A DNA stretch of 64,000 nucleotides from Halomonas sp. (GCF_030457605.1 NZ_JAKDUR010000002.1:62001-126000), one strand, 5' to 3'; counted from the stretch's first letter, positions 48,716 to 58,661 are shown. Translations and numbers: made by a program. Notes: generated by a model from the letters alone, not told the origin.

Positions 48716-49803
48716 CACGAGCGGCTGGCGTCCACGCCGGCATCGGCAAAGGTGGCCATCTCGCGCAGCATGGCGCAGGCGGCGTTCAGCAGCGGAAATG
48801 CCAGCGCCGCGCCGCTGCCCTCGCCCAGGCGCATGTCCATGGTCAGTATCGGCTTGGCACGCAGGGCCTGCAGCGCCACGCCGTGGCCGGGCTCCAGCGA
48901 GCGGTGGCCAAACACCAGGTAGCCGCGCACGTCCGGGCATATCTCGCAGGCAAGCAAAGCGGCCACGGTAGCGATAAAGCCGTCCACCAGGCAGGGTTTG
49001 CCCCGGGCCGCACCGGCCAGGTAGGCCCCCGCCATGGCCCCGATTTCCAGCCCGCCCACGCTTGCCAGCACCTCGACCGGGTCGCTGGTATCCATCCAGC
49101 GGGCGTCGATGGCGCGCTCGATCACGCTGATCTTGTGGGTCAGCTTCACGCTGTTGATGCCGGTGCCGGTGCCCACCACCCCGGACACCGGGTGGCCCGT
49201 CAGCACGGCAAGCATGGCGCTTGCCGCCGTGGTGTTGGCGATGCCCATCTCACCCACGATCAAGCAGCGACAGCCGGCATCAAAGGCGCGATTGGCGGCC
49301 TGAGCGCCGGCGTCCAGAGCCGCTACGGCGTCTTCACGGCCCATGGCCGGCTCGGTGAGCATGTTGCCGGTGCCCCGGCGTATTCTGGCGTTCACCACCG
49401 GGTTGTCGGCGCTGCCGGTGTCGGGCAGATCATTGGCCACGCCCACGTCGACCACCTCAAGCCGCGCAGCAATACAGCGGGCAAAAGCGTTGATCGCCGC
49501 ACCGCCGGCAGCAAAGTTGGCGACCATCTGCGCGGTAACTTCCTGCCCGAAAGCCGACACGCCTTCAACCGCCACGCCGTGGTCGGCGGCAAACACAATG
49601 CACGCCGGCGGCATCACGTCGGGTTTGGCCTGGCCGGTGATTGCGCTGAGCTGCACGGCAAGTGCCTCCAGGTCCCCGAGGCTGCCCGGCGGTTTGGTCA
49701 GCGTATCCAGGTAGGCGCGGGTGGCGTCTCCGGCAGCGCGGTCAACGGGACGAACGCGCTCCGCCAGCGCCTTGAGCACGGGCGCATCAGATAAAGGGGG
49801 CAT
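48715..49803 (-). CDS. cobT: Nicotinate-nucleotide-dimethylbenzimidazole phosphoribosyltransferase
   Basis: DTLTKPPGSLGDLEALAVQLSAITGQ, VFAADHGVAVEGVSAFGQEVTAQMV, GEMGIANTTAASAML. Confidence 0.97.
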   Translation of the reverse strand: MPPLSDAPVLKALAERVRPVDRAAGDATRAYLDTLTKPPGSLGDLEALAVQLSAITGQAKPDVMPPACIVFAADHGVAVEGVSAFGQEVTAQMVANFAAGGAAINAFARCIAARLEVVDVGVANDLPDTGSADNPVVNARIRRGTGNMLTEPAMGREDAVAALDAGAQAANRAFDAGCRCLIVGEMGIANTTAASAMLAVLTGHPVSGVVGTGTGINSVKLTHKISVIERAIDARWMDTSDPVEVLASVGGLEIGAMAGAYLAGAARGKPCLVDGFIATVAALLACEICPDVRGYLVFGHRSLEPGHGVALQALRAKPILTMDMRLGEGSGAALAFPLLNAACAMLREMATFADAGVDASRS

Positions 49804-50003
49804 GCATGGTCTCCGGACAGGCAAAACGGTGCATACCATAGCAAAGCTGACGCCACGGCACCTAACCCTACGCGCCTTGACGTCGCCTACACAATGTCCC
49901 AGCTTGATAAGCGACGCACGATACTTGGCTCTGAAAGACAATGACAAGAACGCCCGCAAGCCAAACAGCATCACCAGCCTGCGGGCAATCCAGGAGACCT
50001 ACC

Positions 50004-51347
50004 ATGACGAAGCGCCACGGTGATTCCGAGACACGCGGCATCCATGAGCTTTACGCTGAAAATCCTGAAACAGCCGACAAGCGGCTCTGGGACCGCGACG
50101 TCGATCCCACCAGCCGCCGCGGCTTTCTCAAGCGTTCAAGCCTGCTGGCCATGGCCGCCGCCGTAGGCGGCTCGATTCCTTTTGCCAGCCAAATGCCCGG
50201 CGGGCTGATCCCGGCCGCGTTGGCCCAGAGCAACGACGCCTTCAAGCTGAAAAGCAAGGATGGACTGACCGTTCTCAATGATCGGCCGATCAACGCCGAA
50301 ACGCCGCCTCACCTTCTGGATGACGACATCACCCCCGCCAGGCACATGTTCGTGCGCAACAACGGCATTCCGCCGGCGATAGCGGACATCGATGCAGACA
50401 CCTGGCAGCTCGAAATCGGCGGGGAATCCTGCAAAAACCCGCAGAGCTTCACCATTGCCGAGCTCAAGGAGAAGTTCAAACACCACACTTACCAGCTACA
50501 GGTGGAGTGTGGTGGCAATGGCCGTAGCGAGTTCGTGCCCTCGGCCAGCGGTAACCAATGGACGACCGGCGCAGTGGCCTGCCCGACCTTCACCGGGGTG
50601 CGCCTGCGCGATGTGCTTGAGGCCTGCGGCATTGCTGACGACGCCGTCTATACCGGCAACTACGGCGCTGACGCCCATGCCAGCGACAACCCGGATAAAG
50701 ATGCTATATCACGCGGCGTGCCCATTGAGAAAGCTCTGGAGGATGAATCGCTGATCGCTTGGGCGATGAATGGCGAAGACATACCTTATCTCAACGGCTA
50801 TCCACTACGCGTCGTGTGCGGCGGCTGGCCGGGGTCGGTCTCGGGCAAGTGGTTAAAACGCATTGTCATCCGCAATCAAAAACACGACGGCACCAAAATG
50901 GCCGCGCCCTCCTATAGCGTACCCAAGCACCCCGTGGCTCCGGGCAGTCAGGTACCGCTGGAGGACTTCGTTACCATCCAGTCGATGCCAGTGAAGTCTC
51001 TGGTGACATTTCCGCAGTCCGGGATCAACCAGGCTCTTGGCGAAGCGATGACGGTACGCGGCCATGCCTGGGCCGGCGATCTGGCGGTGAAAAAAGTGCA
51101 GGTGTCCATCGACTTCGGGGCCACCTGGCACGACGCCGAACTGAAGGCGCCGCCTAACCGCCTGGCCTGGCAGCGTTGGACCACCTCGGTCGAATTCCCC
51201 GAGCCCGGCTACTTTGAGGTCTGGGCCAGAGCCACCGACGAAAACGGCCGCTCTCAGCCCATGGTGGTGCCGGGCTGGAACCCCAAGGGCTATCTCAACA
51301 ACGCCTGCCACCGTATTGCAGTTCAGGTGACCCAGGAGGTTGCATGA
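50004..51347 (+). CDS. Molybdopterin-dependent sulfite oxidase/dehydrogenase (SorA/SorT-like), Tat-exported
   Basis: Twin-Arg SRRGFLKRSSLLAMAAAVGG, Mo-Cys region LQVECGGNGRSEFVP, C-terminal dimerisation domain VKKVQVSIDFGATWHDAEL. Confidence 0.92.
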   Translation: MTKRHGDSETRGIHELYAENPETADKRLWDRDVDPTSRRGFLKRSSLLAMAAAVGGSIPFASQMPGGLIPAALAQSNDAFKLKSKDGLTVLNDRPINAETPPHLLDDDITPARHMFVRNNGIPPAIADIDADTWQLEIGGESCKNPQSFTIAELKEKFKHHTYQLQVECGGNGRSEFVPSASGNQWTTGAVACPTFTGVRLRDVLEACGIADDAVYTGNYGADAHASDNPDKDAISRGVPIEKALEDESLIAWAMNGEDIPYLNGYPLRVVCGGWPGSVSGKWLKRIVIRNQKHDGTKMAAPSYSVPKHPVAPGSQVPLEDFVTIQSMPVKSLVTFPQSGINQALGEAMTVRGHAWAGDLAVKKVQVSIDFGATWHDAELKAPPNRLAWQRWTTSVEFPEPGYFEVWARATDENGRSQPMVVPGWNPKGYLNNACHRIAVQVTQEVA

Positions 51348-51724
51348 ATACCTTGTTTCAATGGGGCAAGGCAGCCCTGGTCGTCATGCTGATTGGCCTA
51401 CCCACCGGCGCACTGGCTCAGGAAACCGACCCCGACACGGGTTTTATCAAGGCTGAAGGCTGGCAAGCGACCAAGGCCAACTGCACCGTCTGCCATTCCG
51501 CCAGGCTAGTTACCCAGAACAGTGGCTCGCGCAACCATTGGAAATCGCTGATCCGCTGGATGCAGAATACCCAGGGACTCTGGCAGTTCCAACCCGAGAT
51601 GGAAGCCACCATCCTCGGCTACCTGGCCAGCAATTATGGACCCAAGGAAGATGCCCGCCGCCCTCCTCTACCCAGAGCGCTAATGCCGGACAACCCTTAC
51701 CCGACGGTATCCGACACCGATTAA
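51344..51724 (+). CDS. c-type cytochrome subunit of sulfite dehydrogenase (SorB-like)
   Basis: Signal peptide, single CTVCH heme motif, ATGA-coupled to upstream gene. Confidence 0.88.
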   Translation: MNTLFQWGKAALVVMLIGLPTGALAQETDPDTGFIKAEGWQATKANCTVCHSARLVTQNSGSRNHWKSLIRWMQNTQGLWQFQPEMEATILGYLASNYGPKEDARRPPLPRALMPDNPYPTVSDTD

Positions 51725-51731
51725 CACCGCC

Positions 51732-51755
51732 AAGGCCCCGCAAGGGGCCTATTTG
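51732..51755 (+). terminator. Terminator-like hairpin after the sulfite dehydrogenase genes
   Basis: AAGGCCCC-GCAA-GGGGCCTATTTG. Confidence 0.6.
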
Positions 51756-51827
51756 CAGCAAGGTGGCGGCGACCATTTCGAGCCCATCAGCAAAGCCGGA
51801 AGCACGGACGATGAGATTTAGCGCCGT

Positions 51828-52487
51828 TTAATGATGGAAGCGGTCGGCGGCCTGTTTGGCCAACTCACGGATGCCGTCCCAGTCTTCGGCGTCAATCAGC
51901 GCTTTGGGCGTAAGCCAGGTGCCGCCGACGCACATGACGTTATCGAGCGCCAGATAGTCGCCGGCATTGTCGACGTTAATGCCGCCAGTAGGGCAGAAAT
52001 GTGCCTCGGCAAGCGGTGCGCTAAAGGCCTTGAGCGCGGCCACGCCGCCGCTGGCCTCAGCGGGGAAAAACTTGAAACGGCGGTAGCCGTACTGCCAGCC
52101 GGTCATCACTTCGGAGACGCTGGCCACGCCCGGCAACATCGGTACCGGGCTTTCAATACCATAGCGATACAGCGCTTCGGTCGCGCCCGGCGTCACTACA
52201 AAATCAGCCCCCGCCTGCTCGGCCTGACGGTACTGTGCCGGCGTGAGCACCGTCCCCACGCCAATGCTCGCTCCCGGCAGCGCTTCGCGAATACGCGCCA
52301 CGGCATCAAGTGCGCAGGCGGTGCGCAGCGTGATCTCGAGCACCTGCAAGCCGCCTTCCACCAGCGCACGGGCAATGGGCACGGCATCTTCCAGCCGCTC
52401 AATGGTAATCACCGGCAACACTTCGGCCTTGAGGCAAATGCTGTCGAGTTCGGCGGTACGCGTTGAGGGCAGCTGTTTATCAATCAT
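51828..52487 (-). CDS. eda: 2-keto-3-deoxy-6-phosphogluconate aldolase
   Basis: LPVITIERLEDAVPIARALVEGGLQVLEITLRT, FKFFPAEASGGVAALKAFSAP, CPTGGIN. Confidence 0.97.
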   Translation of the reverse strand: MIDKQLPSTRTAELDSICLKAEVLPVITIERLEDAVPIARALVEGGLQVLEITLRTACALDAVARIREALPGASIGVGTVLTPAQYRQAEQAGADFVVTPGATEALYRYGIESPVPMLPGVASVSEVMTGWQYGYRRFKFFPAEASGGVAALKAFSAPLAEAHFCPTGGINVDNAGDYLALDNVMCVGGTWLTPKALIDAEDWDGIRELAKQAADRFHH

Positions 52488-52582
52488 TAAACGTCTCCAA
52501 CGTAGTAGATATTATCATTATTCCAGTGTTCATCATGCCTGATTCAAGGGCATGGCGGCACATCAACAGGGCAACGTTGGCC

Positions 52583-53263
52583 TCAGGGTGCCCAGTAAAT
52601 GGCCAGCGGGCAGGCGAGAAATGCGCGGATGGGCAGCTCGCGCGCATCATCCCCGGGCAGCGCTCGGGCCAGCACCTCGCGTTTATTATCGCCGGTAATG
52701 TGCAGAAAATGCCGCTGCGCACGGTGCAGACGGTCGGCCGAGAGCGTCATGCGCGGCTGATGCTGGCTGGGCGCGCGCACCGCCACCAGCGGCTCGCGGG
52801 TGGCAAGCGCCAGCTCAAGTTCGGGGCTGTCGGCAAATAATGAGGCGGTATGGCCGTCGGTGCCCATGCCCAGCACCACGACACTTGCCGGCCAGCCAAG
52901 CGCCCCGATGCGTGCCGCTGCCTCTTCCACACCTTCTTCCGGCGTGCCAACAGTGGTTTTCAGGCCCACAAATCGCGCGACAGCGGCCTCGCTCTGCAGC
53001 AGCGTCTCGCGCACCAAACGGGCATTACTCGCGGGATCGCTTTCTTCTACCCAGCGCTCATCGGCCAGGGTGATGTCTACCCGCGCCCAGTCCAGCGGCA
53101 TTGCCGCCAGCGCACGCAAAAACGCCACCGGCGTGCTGCCGCCGGAGACCACGAGCAACACGCGCGATTGATGGCGCAGGTCTTCTGCCAGGGCACTGGC
53201 CACGGCTTCGGCCAGCTGGTGCGCCAGCACTTCTCGGGGATCACTCATGTCAGCACTCTTCAT
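52583..53263 (-). CDS. pgl: 6-phosphogluconolactonase
   Basis: VVSGGSTPVAFLRAL, ADERWVEESDPASNARLVRETLL, LGMGTDGHTASLFADSPEL. Confidence 0.96.
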   Translation of the reverse strand: MKSADMSDPREVLAHQLAEAVASALAEDLRHQSRVLLVVSGGSTPVAFLRALAAMPLDWARVDITLADERWVEESDPASNARLVRETLLQSEAAVARFVGLKTTVGTPEEGVEEAAARIGALGWPASVVVLGMGTDGHTASLFADSPELELALATREPLVAVRAPSQHQPRMTLSADRLHRAQRHFLHITGDNKREVLARALPGDDARELPIRAFLACPLAIYWAP

Positions 53264-53264
53264 A

Positions 53265-54770
53265 TCAGTAATCCTCGTACCAGCTGCGCCCGTCCTGGGT
53301 AATCATGGCGATGGAGGCCACCGGCCCCCAGGAGCCTGCGGGATAACGCCTGGGCGGCGTGCTGCGGGACTGCCAACTTTCACTCAGCTGCTCGCACCAG
53401 CGCCAGGCGTGCTCGACTTCATCCCGGCGTACAAACAGGTACTGCCGTCCTTTCATGACTTCCAGCAGCAGACGCTCATAGGCGTCGGGAATGCGCGCCT
53501 TGGGAAACGCATTGTTGAAATCCAGATGCAGCGGGCCGGGGCGCAGGCGCATGCCTTTATCCAGCCCGCTGTCCTTGGTCAGCACCTGCAACGCGATGCC
53601 TTCGTCCGGCTGCAGGCGGATCACCAGCTTGTTGGCCGCCAGGCTGCGTTGGTCGGGGTCGAAGATATAGTGCGGCTGCTGACGAAAGTGAATCACGATC
53701 TGGGAGAGCTTTTCCGGCAGGCGCTTGCCGGTGCGCAGATAAAACGGCACCCCCGCCCAGCGCCAGTTGGCCACTTCGGTTTTCAGCGCGACGAAGGTTT
53801 CGGTATGACTTTGTGGATTCGAGCCGTCTTCCTCGAGATAGCCCGGCACCGGCTGGCCATCGCTGGTGCCGGCAATGTACTGGCCGCGCACTACGTCGCG
53901 CTCCTGGGCTTCCGGCGTCAATGGCTTGAGCGCCTTGAGCACCTTGACCTTTTCATCGCGGATGGCGTCGGCGTCCAGATTGGAAGGCGGATCCATGGCA
54001 ATCAGGCAGAGCAGCTGCAACAGGTGGTTCTGCACCATATCGCGCAGCTGGCCGGCGTCGTCAAAATAGCCCCAGCGGCCTTCGATGCCGACTTTTTCAG
54101 CGACGGTAATTTCCACGTGGGAAATGTGGTTCTGGTTCCACTGGTTGCCAAACAGCGGGTTGGCAAAGCGCAGCGCAATCAGGTTTTGCACCGTTTCCTT
54201 GCCCAAATAGTGGTCGATACGATAAATCTGCTTTTCGGGGAACACCTCGCCAATGGCATCGTTGACCGCGTTGGAGGATGCCAGATCATGCCCCACGGGC
54301 TTTTCCACCACCACGCGGTCGTGCTCGCCCAGGCTGCCGCTTTGCTGCAAATAGCCGCAAATATCGCCATAAAGCCGCGCCCCGACAGATAAATACACCA
54401 CCATCGGCCGCGTGGCCGTGCCCCGCCAATCGCCCACGGCGGCATAGTCCGCCGCCTGGGTAAACTCCAACGGACTGTAATCCAATCGGCGTAAAAAACG
54501 CGTGCGGCTCTCGGCATCCTGCTCGTCATCTGTCAGGCGCGCCTCGAGGGCATCGGCTACCAGCTGGCGAAACGACGCCGTATCGTGGGCATGACGCGAT
54601 AGCCCGAGAATCCGCGTGTCAGCGGCGAGCAGCGCTTCGCGGTCAAGCTGGTAAAGCGCGGGCAACAGCTTGCCCTGGGCAAGGTCGCCCAGCGCGCCAA
54701 ACAGCGCCAGATCAATAGCATGGCTGGCATCGCCGAACGGTTCGGTTGATGCACTTCGGGGCTGGCTCAT
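53265..54770 (-). CDS. zwf: Glucose-6-phosphate 1-dehydrogenase
   Basis: [56 protein letters not shown]. Confidence 0.97.
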   Translation of the reverse strand: MSQPRSASTEPFGDASHAIDLALFGALGDLAQGKLLPALYQLDREALLAADTRILGLSRHAHDTASFRQLVADALEARLTDDEQDAESRTRFLRRLDYSPLEFTQAADYAAVGDWRGTATRPMVVYLSVGARLYGDICGYLQQSGSLGEHDRVVVEKPVGHDLASSNAVNDAIGEVFPEKQIYRIDHYLGKETVQNLIALRFANPLFGNQWNQNHISHVEITVAEKVGIEGRWGYFDDAGQLRDMVQNHLLQLLCLIAMDPPSNLDADAIRDEKVKVLKALKPLTPEAQERDVVRGQYIAGTSDGQPVPGYLEEDGSNPQSHTETFVALKTEVANWRWAGVPFYLRTGKRLPEKLSQIVIHFRQQPHYIFDPDQRSLAANKLVIRLQPDEGIALQVLTKDSGLDKGMRLRPGPLHLDFNNAFPKARIPDAYERLLLEVMKGRQYLFVRRDEVEHAWRWCEQLSESWQSRSTPPRRYPAGSWGPVASIAMITQDGRSWYEDY

Positions 54771-54822
54771 GGGCGCTCCTGTTGCCAAAAACAGTGAAAA
54801 ACCGGGCGTTAAAAAAGCATCG

Positions 54823-55827
54823 TTACTCGTCGCATGCCTGCATGGCAAGGGCGGTATCCAGCATGCGGTTGGAAAAGCCCCATTCGTTGTCGTACCAGGC
54901 CATGACCTTGACCAGGCGACCGTTGACTCGAGTGTGGTTCTGATCAAATACGCAGGAATGGGCATCGTGGTTGAAGTCGATCGAGACCAGCGGCTGCGCG
55001 TTGACGGCCATGACGCCTGAGTGCTCCGCCGCCTGCGCCACAATCGCATTGACTTCCGCGACGCTGGTATCTCGCGCCACGGTAAAGGTGACGTCGACAA
55101 GCGAGACGTTGATCACCGGCACGCGCACGGCGAGGCCGTCGAGCTTGCCGTCAAGCGCTGGCAGCACCTTGCCTACCGCCGCCGCGGCGCCGGTTTGGGT
55201 CGGAATCATCGACTGGGTAGCGCTGCGTGCGCGGTACGGATCCTTGTGCCAGGTGTCCGACAGGTGCTGATCGTTGGTGTAGGCGTGAATGGTGGTCATC
55301 AGCCCGCTGTCAATGCCCAGCGCAGCGTCCAGCGTCTGGGCCAGCGGCGCCAGACAGTTGGTGGTGCAGGAGGCATTGGAGACCACCGTATGCGTCGCGC
55401 GCAGCATGTCGTCGTTTACCCCGAACACCACGGTGGCATCAGCGTCGGGGCATGGCGCCGAAATCAGCACCCGGCGCGCACCGGCGGCAAGGTGGCCGGC
55501 GGCGGCCTCACGGCGGGTAAACAGGCCGGTGCATTCCAGCACGATGTCCACGTTATGCGCCTGCCACGGCAGCGCACAGGGATCGCGTTCGGCCAGCATC
55601 GCGATACGATCATCGCCTACGCTAATGCTTTGTTCGTCATGGCTCACCGGCAGGTTAAAGTGGCCGTGCACGCTGTCGTGGCGCAGCAGGTGTGCGTTGA
55701 GCTCGGGGCCACCCAGGTCGTTGATTGCCACCACGCGAACGTGCTCGCGGTAGCCGTTCTCATACAGCGCCCGCAAGACGTTTCGTCCGATCCGTCCAAA
55801 ACCGTTAATGGCGATATTAAGTGTCAT
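54823..55827 (-). CDS. Glyceraldehyde-3-phosphate dehydrogenase family (GapA/Epd type)
   Basis: [46 protein letters not shown]. Confidence 0.95.
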   Translation of the reverse strand: MTLNIAINGFGRIGRNVLRALYENGYREHVRVVAINDLGGPELNAHLLRHDSVHGHFNLPVSHDEQSISVGDDRIAMLAERDPCALPWQAHNVDIVLECTGLFTRREAAAGHLAAGARRVLISAPCPDADATVVFGVNDDMLRATHTVVSNASCTTNCLAPLAQTLDAALGIDSGLMTTIHAYTNDQHLSDTWHKDPYRARSATQSMIPTQTGAAAAVGKVLPALDGKLDGLAVRVPVINVSLVDVTFTVARDTSVAEVNAIVAQAAEHSGVMAVNAQPLVSIDFNHDAHSCVFDQNHTRVNGRLVKVMAWYDNEWGFSNRMLDTALAMQACDE

Positions 55828-55893
55828 ATGCTTGTCCTTTCCGTGGCCGACAGTTATTCACTAGGCTCGCACACATTGATCAGGAGAAACATC

Positions 55894-56373
55894 ATGCATA
55901 ATGCCCGACCTACCCGCCAGGCCACGCGTACTCTACCGGCGTGCAAGCGTATTGCCCTTATCGCCCATGACGGCAAGAAAAGCGAGCTTCTGGACTGGGC
56001 GAGTCGCTGGCAGGAAACGCTGCAGCAACATCAGCTGGTGGGTACCGGCACCACTGCCGGCAAGCTGAAAATGCACCTGGGACTGGAGGTTGAGGGGCTG
56101 ATGAGCGGCCCGCTGGGCGGCGATCAGCAAATCGGCGCGCGGATTGCCGAGCAGGCACTGGACGTGCTGATTTTCTTCTGGGACCCCTTTGCTCCGCAGC
56201 CCCACGACCCGGACGTCAAGGCGCTGTTGCGCCTGGCCGCGCTATGGAACGTGCCGGTGGCGTGCAATGCCGCCAGCGCCGACTTCATTCTGTCATCCGG
56301 CTATCTGGCCCAAGACTATACGATGTCGATCCCCGATGCCGAATCTTGGGCCAGCGATCGCCGCGATGCATAA
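55894..56373 (+). CDS. mgsA: Methylglyoxal synthase
   Basis: IALIAHDGKKSELLDWA, GTGTTAGKL, SGPLGGDQQIGARIAEQALDVLIFFWDP. Confidence 0.96.
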   Translation: MHNARPTRQATRTLPACKRIALIAHDGKKSELLDWASRWQETLQQHQLVGTGTTAGKLKMHLGLEVEGLMSGPLGGDQQIGARIAEQALDVLIFFWDPFAPQPHDPDVKALLRLAALWNVPVACNAASADFILSSGYLAQDYTMSIPDAESWASDRRDA

Positions 56374-56388
56374 ACGCAGCCATTGCGC

Positions 56389-57237
56389 TTATGCCACGCT
56401 CACCTGATAACCGGTAAATTTGCGCAGGTTGATCACGCCGGTATCCAGCATCAGATACTGGCCCTTGATGCCCTGCAGCACGCCTTCAACTCGCGGGGTT
56501 TTATCCAGATTGTGCGACACCACTCTGGCGGGAAACGTACGTACCGGGTAGCTGAAGGTTTGCGTTCGGGCATCCAGCGGGCGAATGGCATCAACGCCGT
56601 GGGTATCGCGCAGCTTTTCCAGCCCCGGTGCGAACTGTGCCAGCAAACGGTCGCGCTCGGCGTGCAGGTCCAGCGTTTCCACCTCACCCTTGAGCATGGC
56701 GCGCCAGTTGGTACGATCAGACACGGCTTCTTTCAGCAGCACTTCGACAAATCCGGCCTGCTGGCGGGTGGCTACCTCGAGTATCGGCAACGCCTGAATC
56801 GCCCCCTGATCCAGCCAGCGGGTGGGCAGCTGGGTCTTGCGGGTAATCCCGACCTTGAGCCCTGACGAATTAGCCAGGTACACCACATGGGGCGTAAAGC
56901 AATGCTGCTCACCCCATTCGGGCTCACGGCAGGTGCCCTGAAAATAGTGGCACAGCTCGGGTTTGACGATGCACATATCACACCGCGCCAGACGCTTGAA
57001 GCACGGATAACAATGCCCCTGGCCGTAGCTTTTGCGGGTTTTCCGCCCGCAGTGCGAGCAGTGGATCTCACCAAGCCATTCAAGGCTCAGGAGTGTTCCG
57101 ATGCGCGCATTCAGCCCGGCCTGTTGCTCGCCGACCCGCAACCGGTACTCCACAGTGCTGGCTGTATCAGGCCAGGCACCGGAAACCAGCGGTAACGTGG
57201 CCGCCTCGGCCACTTCAGCGCCAGGCACAGCGGCCAT
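56389..57237 (-). CDS. DUF2797 family protein with zinc-finger and GIY-YIG-like stretch
   Basis: CSHCGRKTRKSYGQGHCYPCFKRLARCDMC; VYLANSSGLKVGITRKTQLPTRWLDQGA. Confidence 0.85.
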   Translation of the reverse strand: MAAVPGAEVAEAATLPLVSGAWPDTASTVEYRLRVGEQQAGLNARIGTLLSLEWLGEIHCSHCGRKTRKSYGQGHCYPCFKRLARCDMCIVKPELCHYFQGTCREPEWGEQHCFTPHVVYLANSSGLKVGITRKTQLPTRWLDQGAIQALPILEVATRQQAGFVEVLLKEAVSDRTNWRAMLKGEVETLDLHAERDRLLAQFAPGLEKLRDTHGVDAIRPLDARTQTFSYPVRTFPARVVSHNLDKTPRVEGVLQGIKGQYLMLDTGVINLRKFTGYQVSVA

Positions 57238-57262
57238 TTTTTGCAGCCCACCCGAGAGGATC

Positions 57263-57550
57263 TCAGCGGCCACGGGTAGCATCCTGGCCAAGTCCGGCCA
57301 TCTCCGCAGAAACACCGCTGCCGTCGGCACCGGCACCGCAAGTGCGTTGACGCAAATAACCGACGCGATCTTCTTCGGGCACCCTGTTTTCCACTTCGTA
57401 ACGCATGACCGCCTCCAGACACAGCTCGGTCTGCTCGGCCGTCAGCAGTTTGCCGTCCGGCCACTTTCTTAACGCGACCGCCTGCTTGAGGCTGGTATAG
57501 ATTGACGGCGTCATCTGGCCGACCATTTTCTCGAAGGTCATATCGCTCAT
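57263..57550 (-). CDS. YeaC/DUF1315 family protein
   Basis: MVGQMTPSIYTSLKQAVALRKWPDGKLLTAEQTELCLEAVMRYE. Confidence 0.87.
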   Translation of the reverse strand: MSDMTFEKMVGQMTPSIYTSLKQAVALRKWPDGKLLTAEQTELCLEAVMRYEVENRVPEEDRVGYLRQRTCGAGADGSGVSAEMAGLGQDATRGR

Positions 57551-57783
57551 GGCAAACTCCGGCGAGGTGGTATCCGCTGTCGGCAGCCGTACACAACGGC
57601 GCCCGTAAACCCGCCCAGCATACCATTGCGCTATACAAAAAAGTCCCGGGAAAAAAATCCCAACGCCCCCCCCTGACACCGGGGCCAGGGGGAACAGGAC
57701 AAGACGGCGGGGAGTAGCACGCCCCAAAGACAGGGTTTGCATCCCCTGAATGAGGGCGACACGGATGCTTTGCAGGCGCAATC

Positions 57784-58638
57784 CTAGGAGCCCGAGCGCA
57801 GGTGCCGCATGGAGGCATACCAACCGGTAGCAAGCCCCACCACCAACCCGCCCAGATGCGCTTCATTGGCCACGTTGCCAAAGCCTACCTTGCCGGCCAG
57901 CGCCGTCATGGTGAAGACCATCCAGCCGAGCATGAAGACGACCAGCATTGTCGGCACGAAAAATCCGCTCTGCGGTGCGCGGCGCGACATCAGCCACACA
58001 TGGCCCAGCAGCGCATATACTACCCCTGACATACCGCCGAAAAGCGCCGTGCCCGTGGCGTATTGGGCAATGTTGGCTCCTACGCCGGCCACCAGCAAAA
58101 GTACCAGCATCCAGCGGCTGCCCTGCAGCGTTTCGACCTGACGACCGAAATACCAGACCCACATCAGATTGAAAATCAGATGCGTCCAGCCGAAATGCAA
58201 AAATGCCGGTGATAAAAGTCGCCATACCTGGCCGCTGGCAAACGTCTGGCTGAGCGAGCCAAACACCAGCTCGTCGCCGGAAATGCCGATCGGCACGATG
58301 GTGAGGCTGACAATCAGCCAATCGCCAAACATGCTGATCAGCGCAAACACCGCAATACTCAAGGCAACCATGGCGGCCGTCACCGGCACGCGCTTCAGCA
58401 ACGGCATTACACTTACACTGCCGCGCCGTGTATGCGGATCAGCGGGAGCGTCCAATGGCTCGCCACGCTGCCAGCGCCCGACCACGCTCTGTAGCGCATC
58501 GTGCTGAGCCGGGTTGGCCAGCCACAAAAGCTGACCGTCAGCCTCTTGGGTAATACGGTGGCTGATTCGTTGCTGCCAAAGCGTCTGGCGCAGCGTACGC
58601 GTATCGGCATCGTGGGGCAGAAGCATAACGGGCTGCAT
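57784..58638 (-). CDS. Rhomboid family intramembrane serine protease
   Basis: GGMSGVVYALLGHVW (GxSG), NEAHLGGLVVGLATGW; GlpG-like cytoplasmic N-terminus. Confidence 0.93.
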   Translation of the reverse strand: MQPVMLLPHDADTRTLRQTLWQQRISHRITQEADGQLLWLANPAQHDALQSVVGRWQRGEPLDAPADPHTRRGSVSVMPLLKRVPVTAAMVALSIAVFALISMFGDWLIVSLTIVPIGISGDELVFGSLSQTFASGQVWRLLSPAFLHFGWTHLIFNLMWVWYFGRQVETLQGSRWMLVLLLVAGVGANIAQYATGTALFGGMSGVVYALLGHVWLMSRRAPQSGFFVPTMLVVFMLGWMVFTMTALAGKVGFGNVANEAHLGGLVVGLATGWYASMRHLRSGS

Positions 58639-58661
58639 GGCGCTCTCTTTATGTCCAGACG

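Noticed and set aside
53247-54392. 381-aa + strand ORF opposite zwf
   Set aside because: Antisense shadow of zwf
55021-56373. 450-aa + strand ORF ending at mgsA stop
   Set aside because: Only the last ~159 codons are MgsA; the upstream part is antisense to gap, so the start was trimmed to 55894
57666-57673. C8 tract upstream of the YeaC-like gene
   Set aside because: Intergenic, far from the start, in a generally C-rich stretch; no clear consequence
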